This document shows, one piece after another, positions 12,259-23,555 of a stretch of 64,000 nt of DNA. The first letter of the stretch is position 1; each line of letters opens with the position of its first letter. Origin of the DNA: Brachynemurus nebulosus (lineage: Eukaryota; Arthropoda; Insecta; Neuroptera; Myrmeleontidae). The notes beneath the pieces were generated by a model. The model was not told where the DNA came from, ran no database searches, and saw only the letters and a program-made list of their open reading frames with translations. The stretch is from contig JAPWDM010000005.1 in the NCBI GenBank assembly GCA_035578155.1, positions 30,496,108 to 30,560,107 of the forward strand, written 5' to 3'. A program made the translations under genes and the position numbers.

Positions 12259-14673
12259 CATTTGAGCCAGTCAGTGTCATGGGTATTAATTGTTACATGA
12301 AGATGTGTTTATAGTTTCTTTTAACAATTTCAGATAAATACCGAGGTATAGATTCTTTGAAAGTACGGTTGCAGACCCAATCTTTTCAAATGTTAGTCCC
12401 ATTTAGTCTTTTTTTCTTCCACTCCAGTATAAAAATAATGACAAGCTGGCTTGTAAACATCTGTTAACATCTATTTGCTGAATATAGATGCAGTGAGTCC
12501 TACGGTCAGGTATGGACTAGCTAATATACTGATGGTGATTGATGAAGATTGACAAATATTCGTTAAAAACAGTAAAAGGACAAACGTTTAAAAAGAATTT
12601 TTGAGTGTAAGTATATGAGTTACGCGTTGAAAGTGAAACTTCGAGATGATAACATAAGTCTATTATGAATTTTATGACAACATTACTGTTTTCATTACAT
12701 TCCAGCACTCATTAAAATTTCTTTACACTCTCAGATATTGATCAGGCTGTAGTAGAAATGTTCCAAAATTATTTGTTCAAATGTCGGTTTGACATATAAA
12801 CATAATCATGTAAATACCTGATGTAGTATTTTATCTATGTATTTTTGATATTAATAAATTTTTTCTCAGAGGCCTGTAGACAACAAAAAATCGAAACCGG
12901 TAGCCTTTGGAAAAAAACACATTTTTGTTTTCCTTGATGACCACTACTCTTAAATACCTTTAAAAATTATACTTTCAGTGTCATCTAATCTAAATTTAAA
13001 GTTCCAAAATTATGTTGCGACTAAAAATATATGGCATTGGGTACACATACGCACTCACACACACGCCTTATTCGTTCTTTTATTTTTCATGTAAAGCACG
13101 TTAGAATGATTTTGTTGAGCGATAAGGGCATTTTTTGAAAAATTGAGATAAATTATCAAACATGTAAATTTAGACATAAATATAAAAATGTGGTTGGGAT
13201 AATCATCTATTTTTTATTTCTACATTTTTAATTTATGTTTTCATTTTTACTGTAGACGTGGTGGTGGTGTAGGTACGTGCAAGTAAATTTTTGATTGTTT
13301 TAAATTTTAACACAAATGTTTTTCATTTTTATATTTTTGTTGTTTTTTTTTGTTTTTGTTTTATTATTATTATTAATTTATTTTTATTTATGTGTTTTTT
13401 AATGAATTATTTTTTTCGTGAAAATTTTATCAATTGGAAATATCTTTTATTTTAGTTTTATTTCTCTTATCGTTTCAAATTCATTTTTCATTTTTCCACA
13501 GCCACGAACAAAACAGTAGGTTGTGTAGGTTGTGTAGGTTGAAAATTAACTACTAGATTTTTTGCAGTTACACTGTATCACAAAATATTCGGTAGAATCA
13601 GGACAGCAAGATTACTGTCACGTCTCTTAGTAAATATAATTTCCAAAAAGTTCAGATAAATTTGAAAATATTTTATCAAAGTTAATGACTGAAACATCAT
13701 TTTGAAGATTACATTCCCCGCTACTGACGAAAAGTAAACAAATAATTTAAAATTAATGTTTTCGTTCAAAAAAAAGAATGTAGAAGGAGCCATTTGTTGA
13801 CAATCTGTCTAACATGCGTGACAGCAGTCGGTTACAGTTGCTTACACTGTGCAAAGAATGTGTGACAATGGGAAGCGTACTGTGACATGGTAACTGGAAA
13901 ATGCTCAAATAAAATTGAGTAAAAAAAAAAAATAAAAATAAAACAATCGTAAACTACATTGTTTCAAAAAGTACCCAAATTATTTAAATATTTTAATTAA
14001 TTTTAAAATATTTTTCAACAATTATTATAAACAATTAATAAAAATTTTCGTCACATGTTAAATATCAACAATAAAATTTAATTAGTCCTCATAAAAATGT
14101 CTCCTATTCAAATAACTTTTGAATATAAAACCAAATTTTATAATTTTTCGTTTGAATAGAATACACAACCAAAATTTGGCTCCTATGTTTTTAACATATT
14201 ATGAATATCAAGAAAAAATAATAATACTTTTTAATAATTATAATAATAAAAGAATTTATAGAAGAAGCTTAAACACAGTATGGGGTTTTGAAAAAAACCA
14301 GCATGGTCTTTAAATGTCAACTTTTTTATTTTTTTCTTAAATTTTTGATATCCCATGGTGTTGAATGATCAACACTCGTCAAATGACTTTTTGAAAAAAA
14401 TTGTTTTTTTTGTATACATAATAATAATGTGTAAAACCATCCGAAGTGATATGTGCAAGCGTGTTTAATTTTTAGGGGAACACGGGTTGAAAATTCACAA
14501 TTGATAGTAAATATCTGCCATGAAAATAGAATAAAATTTTCTAGAATAGCCGGATAAGTTCAATGTACAATAGACGTAATTTCCCAGTATGCCAGTCATT
14601 GGCTCCTACAATTTTAATAAATACAGTGTAAAAAAAGAAAAAATGATCTATAAAAACAAGTCCTTTTATTGTC

Positions 14674-14806
<133 letters not shown>

Positions 14807-14946
14807 ACAGAAACAAGTTCATCAACAGAAAAAAGTGTAACGTAAGGCAGTTAATTTGCGTAAGGAATTTGTAGAAGGGAAAATTTCGTTATTGAAACAA
14901 AATGTAATAAGTAGATTCGACTTTGTAAAATGTATGTCATGTAAAT

Positions 14947-15123
14947 TTACACCAAATTTATAAAGTATTTAATATTAAATTATAAAACATAAATAAAAAC
15001 ATTCTCTGTTTGCTGTTCAATTTGTGTATATAGTTACGGGAGCGAACTAGTATATGGTCACGGGAGCGAACTAGTATACGACCCTTCGGGGTTTTCTGAC
15101 CGCGGGAGCGAACTAGTGTGCGC
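14947..15123. mobile_element. Truncated copy of the ACTAGTTCGCTCCCG element
   Basis: This matches, in reverse orientation, the left 200 bp or so of the 8613-9531 element. It includes TTTGCTGTTCAATTTGTG and three inverse 15-mers (about 15036, 15060 and 15102), and ends CTAGTGTGCGCCG. The right half of the element is not present, so only one terminus survives. Confidence 0.75.
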
Positions 15124-16294
15124 CGCTAGTGTTACCATCCTATCATTTTTATTAACGGTTTTTAAAACATTAAAAAATTTTGGTAAACTCTATGACGTCA
15201 TTAAGTTAAAAGTCTTTTTTTCCCTAAATCAAACTTTATAAAATTAATTCAAATAAACGCGCATGGTTGAATTAGAGTAATTTGGTTATGAGATTTTTAC
15301 TTTTGCTATAAAAATGACAATATTTCTTTTAAAAACATTTTTCGCCTCGAGTTGCAACCTCCTGTTAATACGCCATTAATTGTAATTAAATATACATAAA
15401 TTACATTTTTACTAGCTTCGCTGGCTTCGTTTAAAATTGAGCATTTTGTAATCTTTTTTTACAGTAATAAGATAGATTTTTTACAGTAATAAGCATAATT
15501 AAACTTAATAGATTTGAACGTTACTCTATGGCATTCCATATTTGCTACTAATAAATAAAACACTTTATTTTGTAAAAATACCACCTTTATCGCGATAAAC
15601 TCTTATGACATGTTTCGGTCAATAAAATCATTATCAAACAAGTTTAAAGAACAAGTTATCAAAAATTGATTGATTCAATTTACCCATAATTCCTCGCGTT
15701 ATTCGTTGATTCATATTTTCAACATTCTCCTTTGAAAAGTTAGTCTTTTTGAAAGGAATTTAATTTTATTTAACAGGGTTAATATGGTTTGGTTGATGTT
15801 GACAAGTTTAAATTTTTTTTTCGTTTTTCGAATATGGATTAACAATTTTTTTTTCTTATTGAAATAGCTGCTTAGATATGAAGAGCATTAAAAATTTGAA
15901 TATTATATGTGTGTATTATATCTATAAATTTTAATATTTTTCCAAAATGAATATTATTTTTAATAAGCAATTTAAATTCATTCGTATATGTTACGTCATA
16001 TTGTTCGTTCGTTACATAATGATAGTTTGACACTTTTTAATTTTTATTAAGAAAAAAAAAATATTAATATATGTTATTGTTGATAAATAAAAAAAAAATG
16101 ATATTCTATCAACAGTGCTATAAAAAATATTATTTAAGATGTACAGGTGCTTACGGACATTTTATTGCTTTTCAACTAATTTCTTTTTAGTTAAAATTAT
16201 ATAAATTTGGTTATATTTTTTCCAAAAATGAATTATTAACTATTGGTATTTTAAGTAATTAAAAATAATAGTTTAAATACTATGTTGATTGTAC

Positions 16295-16807
16295 TGTCGT
16301 GTCGAGCGATTGGAGGTGATAAACCAGTGATCCTTTGATCCCTTGATGTCGTCTTGAACAATTACGGAAAGTGGACCAATGATCTTCGATGCTTCCAGTT
16401 AGCAACTACGTTGACAATTTATTGGGCAGCTTGATATGCAGTTGCTGTCACCAGTTAATCAATTATTTTATTTGAGGATTAACACTCAAAGATGTATTAT
16501 TTTTAAGTATAATCTTTTGATATAGTTTATCTTCGATTTTACTATTTTTCACTTTGATTCGAATTTATCAAATAACAACAATTAAATTTAAGTAATAATT
16601 AAATTTATTATTTCAAAAACCAAAAATTACAATATCCGGGCTTACTTTTGATGATACAAAAAATGAACAATATTGATTAGTTACATTGTCTTATATATAC
16701 AAAATATTTATTTAATTAAGTGACGTATGAGGGTTGGAAAGTTGTTTTTCATGGTCAAAGGACAAGTAATCGAATGTTTAGGAATTTGGTGAAAGCGTAG
16801 CACCATA
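16295..16807 (-). repeat. 3' LTR of the errantivirus
   Basis: This 513-bp repeat is the same as 23556-24068 by reading and lies at the downstream end in the coding sense. On the plus strand it starts TGTCGTGTCGAGCG and ends GTAGCACCATA. The host duplication GTAC precedes it, and the element's polypurine tract adjoins it. Confidence 0.95.
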
Positions 16808-16819
16808 ATCCTCCCTTTT
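16808..16819 (-). other. Polypurine tract
   Basis: In the element's sense the sequence is AAAAGGGAGGAT, directly upstream of the 3' LTR. A purine run in this position primes plus-strand DNA synthesis in LTR elements. Confidence 0.85.
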
Positions 16820-16828
16820 AAGATGAGA

Positions 16829-18805
16829 CTATAGACGGAATGGGCTGATTTTTCTTCTATGCCGGGAAGAGCTTCTGGTAGAACTTCTTCGTGGTTCTTC
16901 ATATGGTTTTGGTACTGCCGGAAATTCTTTCTGGTTTTCAATGAGTGGGGCTGATGCGAAGTGGACAACAGGTTCATGTAGAGTTTCTTGACGCCTTTGG
17001 TCGTAGCAGTTATTGAATATGTTGATACACGGTGATCCCTCCTTGGTTATTGTTTTGGTGAACCATTTGAATAGTTGGAATATATTCAATTTCCATAACA
17101 GCCAGAAGATGAACGAGGAAATTAGTACGCAGCTAATGATTTTAATTGTAAACCAGTTACTTGCGGTATAAGTTTGTCCAAGGAAATGTATTTGATCGTT
17201 TACTTCTCTTGAAAATTTGTTGTCTAGTTCCTGGAGATGATGGTAGTTTTGAGTTAGCTTTTCCAGTGTCCTATATTGCAAATGTATAGGAGTTATGTCG
17301 GCAAAATGTTTGATTGTTTCGTTCTTGCATTCTTCTTCGGGTATTTTTATGTCAGGAACGAAGTCTTGAAATTCTTTGGTGTAAGCGACAAAGGTGGGTA
17401 ACAGTGAAGTTGTTTTTGTAAACCCTTTACATTGACCGTTGATTTTGATGATGTTGGTATCTTGAATCTCCACTTGTTGTTTAGTATTTGGACATATGAT
17501 TGTTAAAGCCGTTTTTTGACTGATTGAGCAAATCCATTCGTTTGGGTGGATCATTTCCCATATTTCCTGTTCGGCTTTGTAGGTGAGCTGCTCGCATTCA
17601 CGTGGGATGTCGTGAGTGGTTATTTCGAAGAGTAGTGTTTCGCATTCTCTTGCTTGCGTCGCTTTCAATGTATTTTCTTTGCACAGGTATGATGACTTTT
17701 GGTATTCGATGCAGTTATCCATGGTGGTATCTAATAAATGATTCAATCTCGTCTTTGAGGTGAATAGGAAAGGTTTATTGACTTTAATGGTTTTATAAAG
17801 GTTATCATGGTATGGAATTTTTCTTGGGAGTGAAAAAATTTTATATACATCGTAGTCGTCGATAGTAGTTATAGGAATTTTTATTTCGATAACTATGGTT
17901 GTTTTGATGTTAATTATGTTTACTTCTGAAATTTTGTAATATTTATCTAGATTGTCATTATTGACCGGAAATGGTAAATTGACTTTATTAAATTGTGATA
18001 ATTCTTTAATTAGGATTCTCGGTGGTAGTATGTTGAAATCAATAATTTTATGTTTTGCTAATATTATAGCAGTTTCAAATTGACTAATTTGTCTATTAAT
18101 AATTGAAATTAGTTCTTTGATAAATAATGTTTGACTGTTTACCTCAATGATACGAGAGTTTGTATCTAAATTCTGACTTAAATTATTATGTTTTACAACA
18201 ATTTCATTTAGTTTAGCTTCTATTAATTCAACTTGTTGTTGAGTATGATTAATGGAATTAATACTATCAGTAATTATTCTAATTTGATTTTGTATAATAT
18301 TATTAATATCTTTTTGTTGCCTAACTAATTTATTTATATTGTCCGTAAAGAATTGTCCGTCATTTGCGTCAGGACTTCCACTAATTTTATGCCATATACT
18401 ACCTATAGCGTCTAGCCATCCGTGTTCGTAAGAAATTTCTCTTTTGTCACGTTTGTGTGTGGTGTATATACTTTTAAGATCGTTATATTTAATTTGTAAT
18501 TTTTCGTATTCATTTCTAATTAGTTTTAATGTTGTTTCACAATGTGTATCCATTGGCAATTTCTTACATAAATTATAATTATTTCCTAAGTGAAAAGGTA
18601 TTGAGTTAAAAATTTTTTCTACATAACTAATATTAAATATATGAATTAAACTAATATAATTAGAAACTAATTTTGCTTCTCCTATGTGATTATAATAAAT
18701 GCCAGGATTCTTGTCTACTTTCTTAATTACTAGCTGTGCTTGTACTAGGCTGGTCGTAGTCTGGAGCATTAATAGTATTAGTGTCATTAGCATGGTTTTG
18801 TCCAT
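16829..18805 (-). CDS. Errantiviral envelope glycoprotein (Env)
   Basis: This membrane glycoprotein is of the class related to baculovirus F proteins, responsible for membrane fusion in errantiviruses. The start was set at the ATG 18805-18803 because a splice acceptor TTGTTTGTTTCAG ends exactly before it; an upstream in-frame ATG at 18814 lies in the predicted intron. A hydrophobic signal peptide spans about residues 1-23. A furin-type RDKR site lies near residues 119-122 and is followed by the presumed fusion-peptide region. Heptad-like glutamine/asparagine-rich sequence follows. A transmembrane helix (around 552-578, WFTIKIISCVLISSFIFWLL) precedes a cytoplasmic tail of about 75 residues ending in an Arg/Ser-rich stretch. 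The protein is about 658 residues. It overlaps the 3' end of pol by 83 bp in another frame, so it must be made from spliced mRNA. No break is visible. Confidence 0.9.
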   Translation of the reverse strand: MDKTMLMTLILLMLQTTTSLVQAQLVIKKVDKNPGIYYNHIGEAKLVSNYISLIHIFNISYVEKIFNSIPFHLGNNYNLCKKLPMDTHCETTLKLIRNEYEKLQIKYNDLKSIYTTHKRDKREISYEHGWLDAIGSIWHKISGSPDANDGQFFTDNINKLVRQQKDINNIIQNQIRIITDSINSINHTQQQVELIEAKLNEIVVKHNNLSQNLDTNSRIIEVNSQTLFIKELISIINRQISQFETAIILAKHKIIDFNILPPRILIKELSQFNKVNLPFPVNNDNLDKYYKISEVNIINIKTTIVIEIKIPITTIDDYDVYKIFSLPRKIPYHDNLYKTIKVNKPFLFTSKTRLNHLLDTTMDNCIEYQKSSYLCKENTLKATQARECETLLFEITTHDIPRECEQLTYKAEQEIWEMIHPNEWICSISQKTALTIICPNTKQQVEIQDTNIIKINGQCKGFTKTTSLLPTFVAYTKEFQDFVPDIKIPEEECKNETIKHFADITPIHLQYRTLEKLTQNYHHLQELDNKFSREVNDQIHFLGQTYTASNWFTIKIISCVLISSFIFWLLWKLNIFQLFKWFTKTITKEGSPCINIFNNCYDQRRQETLHEPVVHFASAPLIENQKEFPAVPKPYEEPRRSSTRSSSRHRRKISPFRL

Positions 18806-21800
18806 CTGAAACAAACAATTTCAAATGTTTGTAATGGAACCATTGTGTTTTCTTTCTTTTATTAGTGGGTGTGTCTAGACAAGCTACCTGTTTTTCAGGC
18901 CAAATCTTAATGATAGTAAAAGGCCCTTTGTATTGTGGTTTGAGTTTATTATCTTTGTCGTGAATATGACTTTTATTGTCGTATAATAATACTTGATCTC
19001 CTATTGAAAAGGTTTTGCTTTTAGTTTTCTTATCGTAACTTTCTTTAGCAATATTTTTATTAATGGTCAAATTTGTTTTTGCGCTTTCACGTATATTTTT
19101 AATTTTGTTATTAATGTCGTTCGCGAGGTTATCGTACGTGGGAAGATGGGGTTTATAATTTATTTCTTTGGCTCGTGTTCCGTATACTAACTCGTATGGC
19201 GTATAACCTGTATGTCGATTTTTTGTAGTGTTATAAGTATAACATGCGAGATTAGTATAAATATCCCAGTCATTTTGGTTTTCATTAACGTAATTGCGTA
19301 AATAATTTTTTATTTCCGCATGACTACGTTCAATCGAACCATTCGATTGTGGATTGTATGGGGTGGTTTGTTTATGTTTTATATTTAAAAGTTTATTTAA
19401 TTCTTTAATTGTGGAATTAATAAAATTATTTCCGTTATCGGTCAAAATAGATGTAGGGAATCCATATTTTGTGCAATGTTCTAGTAACTTAATAGCAGTA
19501 TATTCCGCATTGTTACGAGGTATCGCGTAAGCATTTAAGAATTTTGTTAATTGGTCTTGCAAAGTTAATATATACTTATTTTCATTTTCGGTTTCTTTAA
19601 ATGGTCCTAATATATCAAGTGAAATTAATTCGTTAAAAGAAGTAGATGTTTCGGTAATAACCATTGGGGTTTTTGATAATTTTTGTTTTTTATTCTTTTG
19701 GCACTGTTCGCATTTTTTTATATATTCTTCGACGTCTTTATTTATTGATTTCCAAAAATAACGTTTTCTAATTTTGTCTATTGTGTTTTTAATTCCTTTA
19801 TGACCGCTAAGAAGATCATCGTGAGCTTCTTTTATTATTTTTTGCCTATCCGTAAGATCTCTAACTATTTCTGTTGAAACGCGTAAAATATTTATTGTTG
19901 TTATATTGTCAACATTAAAATATGCGAGTAAGGATTTAAAATCTAAATCTGTTATATTAAGACTTAATTGGGGTATATCGTATACGTATATTTCTTCTAC
20001 CTGTATGATTTCTAAATATTGAAATAAAGTATATAGAGAGCTAAACAGGTTTTCTAATGTAATGTGTTCATGGGCGGTTTCTTTACATATTAATAAATAT
20101 AATGATTTATTATCATAACTAATGAGTTCAGTTTGATTTAAAAGGAAACTTTGTTTATTTTGAATTTTTGGTAAAATAAAACTTGAAAATCTATTATTTT
20201 CAGATTTATCGCATGAAAAAGGTAATACAACGTTATCTAAATTTTCTAACGGAAGGTTAACTATATTAAAATTGATTTCTTCGGTTTGGAGTTCCTGCCA
20301 TTTTTTAAAATTTGCGTACGTTTTTTCAAGTGTGTAATCGCGTGCTATTTGCATAATGGGACGCGAGAGTGTGTCTGCATTTGTATTGGTTGATCCTTTT
20401 TTGTACTGAATATCATAGGAGTATTCCTCGAGTTTCAGTCTCCATCTAACAAGTTTGCTGGCTGGATCCTTACAATTAAACAGCCATTGTAACGGTTTGT
20501 GATCTGTCCTTATGGTGAATTTAACACCATACAGATAAGGCCTAAAATGTTTTACAGATTCAACAATGCCTAATAATTCTTTTTCCGTTGTGGAATAGTT
20601 TTGTTCTGTTTTATTTAATGTCCGTGAAAAATATGCAATTGGTAAATCGGTTTTATTATCGCCAGACATTTGCGATAATATGCCACCTATCCCTAAATTT
20701 GATGCGTCAGTAGTTAAAATAAATTTTTTGTTAAAATCAGGATACTTTAATATTGGTAAAGTTACTAATGAGTTTTTTAAGGTATTAAATGAATTTTGAC
20801 ATTCAGTTGTCCAGTCAAATTTTTTGTCTTTTTGTAATAATGTTGTTAATGGTTTGGCTTTATCGGAAAAGTTTTCTATAAATTTTCTGTAATAGCCTAC
20901 AAGACCAAGGAATGACTGAATATCTTTTTGATTGCGCGGATTTTTAAGTTTAGTTATTGCATCTACTTTTTTTGGATTTGGTTTTATTCCTGTAGGAGTT
21001 AAGACGTGCCCTAAGTATTCTACTTCGTTTTTGACAAATTCGCATTTATCAGGCTGTATCTTAAGATTTGCTTTTTGAAGAGCATTAAATACATCATTTA
21101 AATTTTTGTTATGTTCTTCTATCGAACTACCGTAAACAATTATGTCGTCAATGTAGACGAAACATTGACTATTAAGTAATTTTTGAAGAGCTAGATTGAC
21201 TAGGCGTTGAAAAGTTGCAGGAGCATTTCGTAACCCGAAAGGCATTCGATTATATTCGAAGTGACCCCCTGGAACTGTAAACGCTGTTTTATACTTATCT
21301 TCTTCTCGTATCTCTATCTGATGGAAACCAGAAGCGAGATCGAGTGTTGTAAAATATTTTGCGTTGCCTAATTTGCTTAAAATATCCTCAATGTTAGGGA
21401 GAGGATATTTGTCCTCTATTGTAACTTGATTTAGTCGCCTATAATCTGTTACAATACGCCATTTTTGTTTACCAGATGCGTCTAATTTTTTTGGCACTAC
21501 CCAGATGGGAGCACTAAAGGGTGATTCACTAGGACGTATTATACCTTCTTTAAGCATTTTATTAATTTGTGTTTTTACTTCTGTTTCATGGATTTTAGGA
21601 AATCTATAATTTTTTACGAATATTGGAGTTGGATCAGATAATTTAATTTCATGTTTTAGAATATTATTAACGGTAAGTTGATCATCTTCAAGTTGAAATA
21701 TATTTTGATTATTTAAACAGACATTTGTTATTGTTTCTTTTATTTCACCATTTAGATGGTCAAGTCTTAAGTTTTCTTTAATTTTATTTAATCGTTCATT

Positions 21801-22154
21801 GTTAATATTATTTATTTTTTGTGGTATTAGTGTTACTAAATGATTAGTTATATCAATTTTTGCGTTAAAAGTTTTTAAAAAGTCAATTCCAATTACACCA
21901 TCTACTGGGGTTGAAAATTTTTCGTCAATAACTTGAAATACGAAAGGATATTTATTATTCCCTATTTGTAATTCTATTGGTGTTGATCCTAATGTATATT
22001 GAATATTATGTTCAATTCCACTTATGGGTATAGATTCTTTGTTATCAATGTGAGAATTTTTAAGGACGTTATTTTTAACTACCGAAATTGAAGCCCCTGT
22101 GTCTATAAGTAGATTTAATTTGTTCGAATTGCTTTGAGGACATGTAAATTGCAT
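18723..22154 (-). CDS. Errantiviral Pol polyprotein (PR-RT-RNaseH-IN)
   Basis: This 1143-residue uninterrupted frame encodes the replication enzymes. The aspartic protease has DTGA at residues 18-21 and VIGIDF at 87-92. Reverse transcriptase covers about 185-385, with LDLASGFHQ (271-279) and the active-site YIDD (334-337). RNase H covers about 478-600, with D483, E525 and D551 as likely catalytic acids. Integrase has an HHCC zinc finger (H778, H785, C815, C818) and the catalytic triad D847, D906, E942. Its C-terminus carries a GPF-type module near 1077-1079. The ATG lies 14 nt after the gag stop and in the -1 frame relative to gag. The pol frame is also open back across the gag stop, so either -1 frameshifting or reinitiation could express it. 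All key residues are present. Confidence 0.96.
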   Translation of the reverse strand: MQFTCPQSNSNKLNLLIDTGASISVVKNNVLKNSHIDNKESIPISGIEHNIQYTLGSTPIELQIGNNKYPFVFQVIDEKFSTPVDGVIGIDFLKTFNAKIDITNHLVTLIPQKINNINNERLNKIKENLRLDHLNGEIKETITNVCLNNQNIFQLEDDQLTVNNILKHEIKLSDPTPIFVKNYRFPKIHETEVKTQINKMLKEGIIRPSESPFSAPIWVVPKKLDASGKQKWRIVTDYRRLNQVTIEDKYPLPNIEDILSKLGNAKYFTTLDLASGFHQIEIREEDKYKTAFTVPGGHFEYNRMPFGLRNAPATFQRLVNLALQKLLNSQCFVYIDDIIVYGSSIEEHNKNLNDVFNALQKANLKIQPDKCEFVKNEVEYLGHVLTPTGIKPNPKKVDAITKLKNPRNQKDIQSFLGLVGYYRKFIENFSDKAKPLTTLLQKDKKFDWTTECQNSFNTLKNSLVTLPILKYPDFNKKFILTTDASNLGIGGILSQMSGDNKTDLPIAYFSRTLNKTEQNYSTTEKELLGIVESVKHFRPYLYGVKFTIRTDHKPLQWLFNCKDPASKLVRWRLKLEEYSYDIQYKKGSTNTNADTLSRPIMQIARDYTLEKTYANFKKWQELQTEEINFNIVNLPLENLDNVVLPFSCDKSENNRFSSFILPKIQNKQSFLLNQTELISYDNKSLYLLICKETAHEHITLENLFSSLYTLFQYLEIIQVEEIYVYDIPQLSLNITDLDFKSLLAYFNVDNITTINILRVSTEIVRDLTDRQKIIKEAHDDLLSGHKGIKNTIDKIRKRYFWKSINKDVEEYIKKCEQCQKNKKQKLSKTPMVITETSTSFNELISLDILGPFKETENENKYILTLQDQLTKFLNAYAIPRNNAEYTAIKLLEHCTKYGFPTSILTDNGNNFINSTIKELNKLLNIKHKQTTPYNPQSNGSIERSHAEIKNYLRNYVNENQNDWDIYTNLACYTYNTTKNRHTGYTPYELVYGTRAKEINYKPHLPTYDNLANDINNKIKNIRESAKTNLTINKNIAKESYDKKTKSKTFSIGDQVLLYDNKSHIHDKDNKLKPQYKGPFTIIKIWPEKQVACLDTPTNKRKKTQWFHYKHLKLFVSDGQNHANDTNTINAPDYDQPSTSTASN
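18806..18818 (-). promoter_or_regulatory. env splice acceptor
   Basis: In the element's sense the sequence is TTGTTTGTTTCAG immediately followed by ATGGACAAAACC. The pyrimidine-rich tract and CAG abutting an ATG are what a subgenomic env message needs. It pairs with the donor at 23343-23344. Confidence 0.75.
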
Positions 22155-22168
22155 TTTATGTAGGTTAT

Positions 22169-23452
22169 TTAGGGAATTATTGGAATAGCTGGATATGTAA
22201 AATCTTCCAATGTTATTGATTGTTGAGGGTTGGTTGATGTGATGGTTGGGTCTTGATGGGTTAGATCCATATCCACGACCCCTGGATTGGATGTGTTGGA
22301 GTTTAAATGATTTTCGATTTGTCTAATGGATTGGGGAAGAGGGGTTCTGTGATTTTCATTAAATCTTTTCTTACGACACTCTTCAATCACATGACCTCTA
22401 TTTTTACAATAACTACAAAATTTAGATTCGTAAGTTTTTAACTGTTGGTTACTTGTATTATTATTACTATTGTTATTTAAATTAAAATTATTATTATTTG
22501 AATTAGGGTGGTTATTTTTCCTCCTACAATCCCGTGTGTTGTGAGTTTTTGTTTTACAATTCCTACAATATTTTTCTAACTGGCTATTAGAATTAGAATT
22601 TTTATTGAAAGTATTTAATTCTTGTAATTTATTTTCATATTGTAACGCGTAAGGGAAAATATCATCTATACTGGCAAATTCATATTGTGGATTCATAAGA
22701 TGAATAGAAATTTGAGGGTTACATCCGACTAAAAATCTATTAGCAATACTTTTTTCCACAAATATTTTATTTTGCATGAATTGAGTGATATGTGATTCAG
22801 ATCGAAGAATATTCAGTAGTTCATTTCTCAATGAATTTACTTTTGAAAAGTATGACTGAATATTTTCTCCGTGTGATTGCTTTAATTTTGCAATATCGTT
22901 TTCAACTAAAAATTGAGTGCGCGTGGTTTGATATTTTTGTTTGATGACTCGTTTAATTTCATTATAATTTATTTCAGATACATTCTCTTGTATAGAAAGA
23001 GGTAATTTATTATACGTGTAAGCCAAAATTTCGTCATGTAAGTAATCTGGAGCGAATTTCAACGTATTACCGACCTGAGTTAAAAAGTGTAAAGCACCTT
23101 CTGCGGTTGGGTTAAAATTGTCAATCCAATGTATATAATTAAAATTGGGCCTACGATTTGTGTGAATAGAGCTAGATGTGCCCGGTTCACTTTGTGTATC
23201 ATCGTTAGTAAGGTTTGTTGTGTCCGGAATAGTATTGTCGAGGTTCATTTTGTTTAAATTGTTATAAATAGATTCTTGTGAAAGGGTTAAATATAAGGTT
23301 GGAGAATGTGAAACGGGAAGACGAGAATAACTTGAATCACTTACTTGTGAAATTGTGCTACTGCTGCCTTCTTCTAACGTTTCCGATTCTCTCCACGATG
23401 ATGTTGTCGAAAGGATGTGTTCCTTGGTTGATCCAGTTGGGGTTGTATTCAT
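22169..23452 (-). CDS. Errantiviral Gag (capsid/nucleocapsid)
   Basis: This is the structural polyprotein. It has an Asn-rich C-terminal half with two CCHC zinc knuckles: CRNCKTKTHNTRDC at about residues 296-309 and CSYCKNRGHVIEEC at about 346-359. Both have the exact C-x2-C-x4-H-x4-C spacing. The mid-part (FLTQVGNTLKFAPDYLHDEI and following) is a capsid-like helical region. Two starts are possible. The ATG at 23452 gives 427 residues but has a weak context. The ATG at 23248 (AACAAAATGAAC) gives 359 residues and a better context. The frame is open upstream all the way to the primer-binding site, but without an earlier ATG. A splice donor at 23344 lies between the two candidate starts, which matters for env expression. 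The stop is TAA at 22171-22169. Confidence 0.9.
   Translation of the reverse strand: MNTTPTGSTKEHILSTTSSWRESETLEEGSSSTISQVSDSSYSRLPVSHSPTLYLTLSQESIYNNLNKMNLDNTIPDTTNLTNDDTQSEPGTSSSIHTNRRPNFNYIHWIDNFNPTAEGALHFLTQVGNTLKFAPDYLHDEILAYTYNKLPLSIQENVSEINYNEIKRVIKQKYQTTRTQFLVENDIAKLKQSHGENIQSYFSKVNSLRNELLNILRSESHITQFMQNKIFVEKSIANRFLVGCNPQISIHLMNPQYEFASIDDIFPYALQYENKLQELNTFNKNSNSNSQLEKYCRNCKTKTHNTRDCRRKNNHPNSNNNNFNLNNNSNNNTSNQQLKTYESKFCSYCKNRGHVIEECRKKRFNENHRTPLPQSIRQIENHLNSNTSNPGVVDMDLTHQDPTITSTNPQQSITLEDFTYPAIPIIP
23339..23346 (-). promoter_or_regulatory. Leader splice donor for env mRNA
   Basis: In the element's sense the sequence is ACAA followed by GTAAGTGATT, a near-consensus donor with the exon ending at 23345. 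From the ATG at 23452 to the exon end is exactly 36 codons, so splicing to 18805 would keep the frame with env. Confidence 0.65.
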
Positions 23453-23532
23453 GAAGTATTCACGGGTTTCGGTGCAGGTATCCCTGGGAGATGATTCCGT
23501 GTGCCTTTGATGATACAACGGTAGACAGCTGG

Positions 23533-23551
23533 ATCCCACCGCTGTCACCAA
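23533..23551 (-). other. Primer-binding site, tRNA-Leu-like
   Basis: The element sense reads TGGTGACAGCGGTGGGATC four to five bases after the 5' LTR. The complement, ATCCCACCGCTGTCACCA, has the form of a tRNA 3' end with CCA. It resembles the T-arm and acceptor of tRNA-Leu (AAG type) as I remember it. The assignment to Leu is inference; the position and the TGG start are seen. Confidence 0.7.
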
Positions 23552-23555
23552 TTTT

